Shown here one piece after another: positions 6,012-11,053 of a stretch of 11,053 nt of DNA (position 1 is its first letter; every line of letters begins with the position of its first letter). Location: NCBI GenBank assembly GCA_002787295.1, contig PCWJ01000040.1:1-11053 (forward strand), given 5' to 3'. Made by a program: the position numbers and the translations under genes. A model generated the notes under the pieces. That model saw only the letters and a program-made list of their open reading frames with translations. It searched no databases and was not told the origin of the DNA. The DNA is from Candidatus Nealsonbacteria bacterium CG11_big_fil_rev_8_21_14_0_20_37_68 (GTDB lineage: Bacteria > Patescibacteriota > Minisyncoccia > Minisyncoccales > GCA-002782225).

Positions 6012-6029
6012 GAGAAAACTTTGGAGGGT
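5994..6029 (+). promoter_or_regulatory. 5' UTR hairpin pairing with the ribosome binding site of glycosyltransferase 1
   Basis: ACCCTCC (5994-6000) pairs with GGAGGGT (6023-6029). After a mismatch, AA pairs with TT, and TTTTC (6005-6009) pairs with GAAAA (6014-6018) around an AAGA loop. In total there are 14 pairs and two mismatches. The right arm contains the full Shine-Dalgarno GGAGG (6023-6027), 8 nt before the ATG at 6036, so the folded leader would hide it. The same dyad overlaps the dnaG -35 box, so a protein operator is an alternative reading. Confidence 0.6.
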
Positions 6030-6035
6030 AAATTT

Positions 6036-7061
6036 ATGCGAATTGCTCAAGTAGCCCCCCCCTGGATTCCTGTTCCTCCTTATACTTATGGGGGAACAGA
6101 ACTTGTTGTGTCTTGGCTTTGTGAAGAGTTAACAAGAAGAGGACACAAGGTTACTCTATTTGCCACCGGCGATTCAAAGACCTCGGCCCGGCTCGTTCCG
6201 GTTTGGCCCAGGTCTTTATGGCGTGCTCATTTAACCACACCCCACGCTGTTTTTTCTTTAATGTATAGCAAACTCCTTGAGATGCAGGATGAGTTTGATA
6301 TTATTCATGACCATTGTGAATGGTACACTTGTTCCTATAGTAAATTTTTAAAACCGCCAATTGTCACAACTTTCCATCATCCCCTGACCGAAGAAACAAC
6401 AATACTTTATAAAAATTTCCCAAATATAAACTATGTTGCTATCTCAAAGAGTCAAAAAAAGTCCGCTCCTGGAATAAATATTGTTAAAACTATTTATCAC
6501 GGATTACCAATTGAGAAATACCAATTTAACCCAAGGCCTCAAAATTATCTTTTATGGCTTTCAAAAATTACTCCACAAAAGGGAATAGCTGAGGCAATTG
6601 AAATTGCCAAAAGAAGCGGAGAAAATCTTATTATCTCAGGTAATATTTTACCAGAGTACGGAGATTATTTTGATTATCGAATAAGACCTTTAATTGACGG
6701 AAAACAAATTCAATTTGTCGGAGCTGCCGATTTTGAAAAAAAAGTTGAACTTTTTAAAAATGCGAAGGCTTTTTTGTATCCCATCCGCCGGCCGGAACCT
6801 TTTGGTCTGGTGGTTATTGAATCGATGGCCTGCGGCACTCCGGTAATTGCCTATAAAGAAGGGGCGATGCCAGAGTTAATTAAAGATGGTCAAACCGGAT
6901 TTTTAGTTGATTCGGTAAAAGAAGCGGTCATGGCTTTAAAAAAGGTTAAAAGAATTTCCAGGATTACCTGCCGAGAATATATAGAAAAAAATTTTAAGCT
7001 AAAACAAATGGTTAACCATTACGAAAGGCTTTACAAAAAAATTTTAAAACATAAAAAATGA
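6036..7061 (+). CDS. GT4 family glycosyltransferase 1
   Basis: A 341-residue GT-B fold, retaining, nucleotide-sugar-dependent glycosyltransferase. The N-terminal domain opens with RIAQVAPPW and the acceptor-side YGG at 18-20. The C-terminal donor domain has the phosphate-contacting K177/K182 (SKITPQKG) and the EX7E pair E254/E262 in EPFGLVVIE, then ACGTPVIA. I chose the ATG at 6036 because GGAGG ends 8 nt before it and the protein then begins MRIAQ; the in-frame TTG at 6021 would overlap that site. It overlaps the next gene by ATGA. It is closely similar to glycosyltransferase 2 (shared YGG, TLFA.GDSKT and ACGTPVIAY), so they arose by duplication. There is no signal peptide or membrane segment. 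Donor and acceptor sugars are unknown. Confidence 0.9.
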   Translation: MRIAQVAPPWIPVPPYTYGGTELVVSWLCEELTRRGHKVTLFATGDSKTSARLVPVWPRSLWRAHLTTPHAVFSLMYSKLLEMQDEFDIIHDHCEWYTCSYSKFLKPPIVTTFHHPLTEETTILYKNFPNINYVAISKSQKKSAPGINIVKTIYHGLPIEKYQFNPRPQNYLLWLSKITPQKGIAEAIEIAKRSGENLIISGNILPEYGDYFDYRIRPLIDGKQIQFVGAADFEKKVELFKNAKAFLYPIRRPEPFGLVVIESMACGTPVIAYKEGAMPELIKDGQTGFLVDSVKEAVMALKKVKRISRITCREYIEKNFKLKQMVNHYERLYKKILKHKK

Positions 7062-8155
7062 CCCTTCAACAAATTCAGGGCAAGAAAAAACTTAGAATTG
7101 CTCAAATTGCTCCTCTTTGGTTTTCAATTCCGCCAAAAAAATACGGCGGAATTGAAAGGATTGTTTCTTATTTGACCGAAGAATTAGTAAAAAGAGGACA
7201 CGATGTCACCCTTTTTGCCTCCGGTGATTCAAAAACAAAAGCAAAATTGTTTTCGGTCTGCCCCCGGTCTTTAATTAGGGCAGGTTACAATTGGCAGGAT
7301 CCTTTTTGGAATTTAGAAAATTTATCTGAAGCTCTCAAAAGAGCTGACGACTTCGATATTTTGCATTCTCACCTGGACCTCTGGGCTTTACCCTTTCAAG
7401 AATTAACAAAAAGGCCGGTTTTACATACCTTTCATAATCAGCTTTATAAGGCCTCAATAACCAGAGAAAGCGAAAGGAAACCAACCAGACTGGAAATTTT
7501 TGAAAAACACAAAAAAAATACTTTGGCTATCTTTATTTCTGAATCAGAAAGAAAGCTGTCAGCAGTGAAGTTCCCCAAAAGTTTCGTGATTTATAATGGT
7601 ATTGATGTTTCTCAATTTAAATTTAATCCAAAACCAAAAGATCATTTCATCTGGATTGCCAGAATCGATCCTTTCAAAGGAATTGAAAATGCCATAAGGG
7701 CAGCGGAAATTTTGAATGTTAAACTGCTGTTGGCCGGCAGACTTGATCCGGCCAGAAAGGAATATTTTGAAACAAAAATTCAACCTCATCTCTCAAGAAA
7801 AATTCGTTATCTGGGAGAGCTTTCCTCGGAGGAAATTTCCGATTTTTATGGCTCCGCTCTTGCCTGCCTCTATCCAATTGAATGGGAAGAGCCCTTCGGT
7901 TTAATTATGGTGGAGGCAATGGCTTGCGGCACTCCGGTTATTGCCTACCGCCGAGGTTCGGTACCGGAAGTGATTGAAGATGGCAAAACCGGATTCGTGG
8001 TTGAAAATATTGAAGAGATGGTAAAGGCGATGAAAAAAATTGATACTATTTCTCGAAAATCCTGCCGTCAAAGGGTAGAAAAATATTTCACTGGCAAAAA
8101 GATGGTCGATGAATATGAGAAGCTTTACTTTAAAATAGTTTCAAAAAATTTATGA
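7058..8155 (+). CDS. GT4 family glycosyltransferase 2
   Basis: A 365-residue GT-B glycosyltransferase, paralogous to its upstream neighbour. RIAQIAPLW begins at residue 13, after a short basic leader. It has the YGG/E motif at 29-33, HTFHN in the hinge-side loop, R202 and K207 (ARIDPFKG) for the donor phosphates, and E278/E286 in EPFGLIMVE followed by AMACGTPVIAY. The ATG overlaps the previous stop as ATGA and lacks its own Shine-Dalgarno, which implies translational coupling. The stop overlaps the next start the same way. It is probably cytosolic or peripheral at the membrane. Sequence alone does not say whether the three enzymes act in series on one chain or on alternative acceptors. Confidence 0.9.
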   Translation: MTLQQIQGKKKLRIAQIAPLWFSIPPKKYGGIERIVSYLTEELVKRGHDVTLFASGDSKTKAKLFSVCPRSLIRAGYNWQDPFWNLENLSEALKRADDFDILHSHLDLWALPFQELTKRPVLHTFHNQLYKASITRESERKPTRLEIFEKHKKNTLAIFISESERKLSAVKFPKSFVIYNGIDVSQFKFNPKPKDHFIWIARIDPFKGIENAIRAAEILNVKLLLAGRLDPARKEYFETKIQPHLSRKIRYLGELSSEEISDFYGSALACLYPIEWEEPFGLIMVEAMACGTPVIAYRRGSVPEVIEDGKTGFVVENIEEMVKAMKKIDTISRKSCRQRVEKYFTGKKMVDEYEKLYFKIVSKNL

Positions 8156-9231
8156 GAATAGCAACAATGGTAACCGGGCACTATACCTGTCCGCCGCCAA
8201 AAGGAGTGATTTATGCTCCAATGTTAATAGCAAAAGCAGTTGCTGAAGGCTTAACAAAAAAAGGGCATAAGGTTGTCTTTTTTGGTCCCAAAGGTTCGAA
8301 ATTGAAAGTAACTAAAATTATTTCTGGAGGACTAAAACCTCTCCGCGGCAAAAAAGAACATCAAATTCTCCGAGATCCAAAAATAGATTCAGCCAAAGTT
8401 GCCAATCTCTGGGACCAATATTTAATTTCCCTGATTTACCAAGAAGCTCTAAAAGGACGAATCGATCTAATCAATATCCACCCTATTGATCGGGCTTTAC
8501 CCTTTGGGCTGGCTATTAAAAATATCCCCATCGTTTATACCCTCCACGATCCCATTTATCCTTGGCGAGCAGAAATTTTTCGGATGTTCCAAAGCAAAAA
8601 TCAGTATTTTATTTCCATTTCCGACGCTCAAAGAAAGCCAGCTCCCAACTTAAACTGGGCAGCGACAATCTATAACGGGTTGGACCTAAAACATTTCCTC
8701 TTTAACGGCTGCCCTAAAGATTATTGTTTATTTCTTGGTAGATTACTTCCCGTTAAGGGAGTTTGGGAAGCAATTTTAGCTACAAAAAAAGCAAAAGAAA
8801 AATTAATTATCGCTGGCATCCCGGCCGAAGGAGAATACTGGACAAAGAAAATTAAACCTTATCTTGGAAAAGACGTTAAATACGTCGGATTTGTCCCTCA
8901 AGAAAAAATTTATAAATACTATGGCGAAGCCAAAGCTCTTTTGTGTCCAATTCAATGGGAAGAACCTTTCGGTTTGACTTTTATAGAAGCTATGGCTTGT
9001 GGAACGCCGGTCATCGCTTTTGATCGCGGTTCATCTAGAGAAGTAATAAAAAATGGAAAAACAGGGTTTGTGGTAAAAAACATTGAAGAAATGGTAAAAG
9101 CAATTAAAAAAATTGATAAAATAAAAAGAGAAGATTGTAGAGCGTGGGTTAAAAAAAAATTTACGATTGAGAAAATGGTGGAAAATTACGAAAAAACTTT
9201 TTACAAGATTTTAGCCCACCAGCCCCGTTAG
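8152..9231 (+). CDS. GT4 family glycosyltransferase 3 (divergent paralogue)
   Basis: A 359-residue GT-B glycosyltransferase. The donor domain is canonical: R197/K202 in GRLLPVKG, E271/E279 in EPFGLTFIE, then AMACGTPVIAF. The N-terminal, acceptor-binding domain differs from its neighbours: it starts MRIATMVTGHYTCPP and has VIYAPMLIAKAV where they have YGG..E. This suggests the same donor class but a different acceptor. The ATG overlaps the preceding stop (ATGA). The last codons and the TAG stop lie in a 13-bp palindrome and overlap the converging hydrolase gene by 21 bp. No terminator with a T-run follows. Confidence 0.9.
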   Translation: MRIATMVTGHYTCPPPKGVIYAPMLIAKAVAEGLTKKGHKVVFFGPKGSKLKVTKIISGGLKPLRGKKEHQILRDPKIDSAKVANLWDQYLISLIYQEALKGRIDLINIHPIDRALPFGLAIKNIPIVYTLHDPIYPWRAEIFRMFQSKNQYFISISDAQRKPAPNLNWAATIYNGLDLKHFLFNGCPKDYCLFLGRLLPVKGVWEAILATKKAKEKLIIAGIPAEGEYWTKKIKPYLGKDVKYVGFVPQEKIYKYYGEAKALLCPIQWEEPFGLTFIEAMACGTPVIAFDRGSSREVIKNGKTGFVVKNIEEMVKAIKKIDKIKREDCRAWVKKKFTIEKMVENYEKTFYKILAHQPR

Positions 9232-10404
9232 AAAGCCCGATCTTTCTAACGGGGTCAGCAAAAAATTTAATAAAGCACCAGAGGCCCAGGCCTGAGGATA
9301 ACAAGCTTGAGAGATTTTTAAAATCTTTCCATCGATTGTTCCGTAAAGTTCAGGGATAAAACCTAATTCTTTGTATGCTCTCAAAAGAGCATTTTTTATT
9401 TTTTGATATTCCTTTTTGTAACCAAGTTTTTTAAGGCCCTGGGCTATTATCCAATTGTCATGAGGCCAAACAGAACCCAAATGATAAGATTTTGGGTCAA
9501 AATCCGGTTCAAGTTTTGAATGAGTTCTGATGCCAAAAGGTGTCCAAAGATCATCTTGAAATAATCTTTTAACGACGGGGGCAACTTTATTTTCATCAAT
9601 AATTCCGGTAAAAAGTAAGTGCCCCGGATTTGAAGTTATAGCTTTTCTTTGTTCTTTTTTCCCATTTAAAGCTAAACAATAAAATTTTTTATCTGGCATC
9701 CAGAATCTTTCATTAAATTTTTCTTTTAATATTTTTGCTCGATTTATCAGTTTTTTTTCTAAATCAAAATCTTTCTTTATTTTTGCCAATTCAGAAATTT
9801 CTTTTAGAGCCAGATATTGATACCCTTGAGCTTCGACAATGGCTACCGGCGGCTCTATTTTTAGATGGTCTTCAAAGCCATCTTTCCATCCCTGATGAAA
9901 AAGTCCTTTTTCATTTTTTCTTTGGTATTCTAAAAATAAATCTTTATCTTTATCTCCGTATTCTTCTATCCAATTTATTGCTCTCAAAATATTTTCCCAA
10001 TGGTAATCTAAAAATTTAATATCTTTGGTTTTTTTAAAATAAAAAGCGAAGACGATTAAAAACAAAGGGGTAGAATCAATCGAACCATAGTAGGGAAATG
10101 GGTAAAAACCCGCGGGATGATGAGATTTTTCTAAATCGGTTTCGTGAATTATTTTTCCCGGCTCTTCTTCTTTTTCATTATTAAACACCTTTCCCTGGTA
10201 TTGCGATAAAATTTCCAAAGTTGCCTGGCAAATTCCAGAATTTTCATCTAAGAGTTGCCAAGCGGAAATCAAAGAGTCTCTGCCAAAAAGCCGGTTGAAT
10301 CTTGGCAGGCCGGCTCGGATGAATCCCTTTTTGTCTTTGAGTTGTTTAATCTCGGCCAAAACCCTTCTCTTTATTTTTTCTTTCCTGAAATAATAAAAAA
10401 ACAT
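9211..10404 (-). CDS. amylo-alpha-1,6-glucosidase-like glycoside hydrolase (catalytic domain only)
   Basis: A 397-residue (alpha/alpha)6-barrel glycoside hydrolase of the glycogen-debranching C-terminal type. Family motifs in order: AGLPRFNRLFGRDSLISAW near residue 31, YGSIDSTPLFL, GWKDGFEDH (its Asp is the likely general acid), SNPGHLLFTG, YHLGSVWPHDNW, and IPELYG (its Glu is the candidate base) before CYPQAWASGALL. Bacterial debranching enzymes are often about 650-700 residues with an extra N-terminal domain; that domain is absent here. The ATG at 10404 has no clear Shine-Dalgarno, and a TTG about 15 codons on is a weaker option. The C-terminal LERSGFLTGLVG comes from a palindrome and is probably not original. 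There is no signal peptide, so it is cytosolic. Its substrate may be the product of the neighbouring glycosyltransferases rather than glycogen, since no glycogen synthase is seen here. Confidence 0.82.
   Translation of the reverse strand: MFFYYFRKEKIKRRVLAEIKQLKDKKGFIRAGLPRFNRLFGRDSLISAWQLLDENSGICQATLEILSQYQGKVFNNEKEEEPGKIIHETDLEKSHHPAGFYPFPYYGSIDSTPLFLIVFAFYFKKTKDIKFLDYHWENILRAINWIEEYGDKDKDLFLEYQRKNEKGLFHQGWKDGFEDHLKIEPPVAIVEAQGYQYLALKEISELAKIKKDFDLEKKLINRAKILKEKFNERFWMPDKKFYCLALNGKKEQRKAITSNPGHLLFTGIIDENKVAPVVKRLFQDDLWTPFGIRTHSKLEPDFDPKSYHLGSVWPHDNWIIAQGLKKLGYKKEYQKIKNALLRAYKELGFIPELYGTIDGKILKISQACYPQAWASGALLNFLLTPLERSGFLTGLVG
9223..9254. repeat. 13-bp palindrome at the junction of convergent genes
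   Basis: CCCCGTTAGAAAG (9223-9235) and CTTTCTAACGGGG (9242-9254) are perfectly complementary around CCCGAT. The left arm holds the TAG stop of glycosyltransferase 3, and on the other strand the element encodes much of the C-terminal tail of the hydrolase. Neither strand has a T-run after it, so it is not a typical intrinsic terminator, though it could still stop or stabilise both transcripts. Confidence 0.7.
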
Positions 10405-10432
10405 GCTAAAACGCTTTAATCTTGGTCTACAT

Positions 10433-11047
10433 TTAGTAATTATTATTTTTGTAATTAAATTTGACCTTTTCTATTTTTTCGCCTTTTAAAATCTTATCTA
10501 CCATTTCTATTTCTTCCAATAAGCCCTCAACCAAATCGTAATTTTTTGCCTCCCCATAGGTTACCCAAGCAAAATCAATATTATCTTCATCTAATTTAAC
10601 GTCTCCGGACTTGTAATCGCAGTAAAAACTTAAGATTATCCCGGGAACACCGTCCGGGTGTAAGAAAGTCAGGTCTAGGAGATATTTTAATTTCCCAACT
10701 TCTAGGCTGGTTTCTTCCATTATTTCTCTTCTTAAAGCTCTATCAATAGCAAAGTACCAATGGTCAGAAGTGGTTTTTGGTAAGTTAAGATAATCGTCGG
10801 TTTCCAATTTGCCGCCCGGCACCGTCCATTTCCCCGGGAAAACTTTTTTATTAAGATTTCGCTGCAATAATAAATATTTGCCAGGGGCCCGCTCGCCTTT
10901 AGGCGAGTGGGAGGACGCGGTGGGTGGGTTGTAGTCTTTGTGAATGATGGCGGTTGAAGATACACGATGCAGTTCTCTATTCTGAATCTTCGATTCAGAC
11001 GAGCCGTCTCGATTTTGTCGAGGATAGGATTTATTTTGGTTTCCCAT
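10433..11047 (-). CDS. NUDIX hydrolase
   Basis: A 204-residue protein of the NUDIX fold, hydrolysing nucleoside-diphosphate-linked compounds; the substrate is unknown. The core runs from HRVSSTAIIH (27-36) through GKYLLLQRN and GKWTVPGGKLE (72-82). The Nudix box is expanded: about 20 residues, including PKTTSDHWY, separate GGKLE from RREIMEETSLEV (106-117), whose glutamates bind metal. I believe this longer loop is a subfamily trait. A second oddity is a Pro/Ser-rich stretch (about 39-55) between HKD and GKYLLL, partly encoded by a GC-rich palindrome, where relatives have a tight turn. The first 24 residues are also palindrome-encoded and poorly conserved. The ATG at 11047 is 6 bp from the window edge and the frame stays open, so the true start may lie outside. 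Confidence 0.85.
   Translation of the reverse strand: MGNQNKSYPRQNRDGSSESKIQNRELHRVSSTAIIHKDYNPPTASSHSPKGERAPGKYLLLQRNLNKKVFPGKWTVPGGKLETDDYLNLPKTTSDHWYFAIDRALRREIMEETSLEVGKLKYLLDLTFLHPDGVPGIILSFYCDYKSGDVKLDEDNIDFAWVTYGEAKNYDLVEGLLEEIEMVDKILKGEKIEKVKFNYKNNNY
10888..10911. repeat. GC-rich palindrome inside the NUDIX gene
   Basis: CCCGCTCGCC (10888-10897) pairs with GGCGAGTGGG (10902-10911) around TTTA, giving ten pairs with one G-T. It encodes residues 46-54 in frame, within an extra Pro/Ser-rich loop. Flanking bases to about 10930 are also GC-rich, unlike the rest of the gene. Confidence 0.6.
10981..11022. repeat. three back-to-back small hairpins at the 5' end of the NUDIX gene
   Basis: TCTGAATC-TTC-GATTCAGA (10981-10999), AGACG-AGC-CGTCT (10997-11009) and CTCGA-TTTTG-TCGAG (11008-11022) follow one another and overlap by a few bases, so not all can form at once. 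They encode residues 9-23 of the predicted protein. This may mean the start codon is misplaced, or that a palindromic element has been captured. Confidence 0.5.
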
Positions 11048-11053
11048 AAATTG

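Noticed and set aside
6021..6035. TTG start five codons upstream for glycosyltransferase 1
   Set aside because: It would lie within the Shine-Dalgarno region itself; the ATG at 6036 has ideal spacing and gives the family-typical MRIAQ start.
9223..9254. Bidirectional intrinsic terminator
   Set aside because: The stem is strong, but neither strand shows a following T-run; kept as a palindrome only.
1..11053. Alternative genetic code (TGA read as Gly, known in some CPR lineages)
   Set aside because: TGA ends the HNH gene and glycosyltransferases 1 and 2 at family-typical lengths, and no in-frame TGA interrupts any gene.

Overview
The window is AT-rich, densely packed and encoded with the standard bacterial code (TGA is a stop in at least three genes). 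Gene style suggests a Patescibacteria/CPR bacterium: a lysine-rich sigma-70 tail, a self-splicing intron in a tRNA, very short spacers, ATGA-coupled genes and many small palindromes inside coding sequence. This placement is inference; no marker gene here proves it.

Left part (1-5972, all minus strand). Reading in the direction of transcription: dnaG primase, a 153-bp palindrome-rich spacer, rpoD (primary sigma factor), trkH and trkA (potassium uptake channel and its gating subunit), then tRNA-Asn. The tRNA is interrupted between anticodon positions 35 and 36 by a 549-nt group I intron carrying an HNH homing endonuclease gene. P1, P2, P3, P4, P5, P7 and P8 can all be paired by eye. The HNH gene lies in the P1 loop, and its last codons are also the internal guide sequence and the P2 hairpin.

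Middle (5973-6035). A 63-bp divergent promoter region has TATAAT boxes on both strands overlapping in one 12-bp palindrome. It is followed by a long hairpin that pairs CCCTCC with the GGAGGG ribosome binding site of the first glycosyltransferase.

Right part (6036-9231 plus; 9211-11047 minus). Three consecutive, translationally coupled GT4-type glycosyltransferases run rightwards. They converge, with a 21-bp overlap inside a perfect hairpin, on a small amylo-alpha-1,6-glucosidase-like glycoside hydrolase. A NUDIX hydrolase lies upstream of that hydrolase on the minus strand and reaches almost to the window edge. The glycosyltransferases and the hydrolase probably act on one glycan or glycoside, whose identity the sequence does not reveal.

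A theme across the window is short palindromes placed in frame inside genes (rpoD, dnaG, the NUDIX gene, the GT/hydrolase ends) and in the intron. Several have CCCGCC/GGCGGG-like ends.
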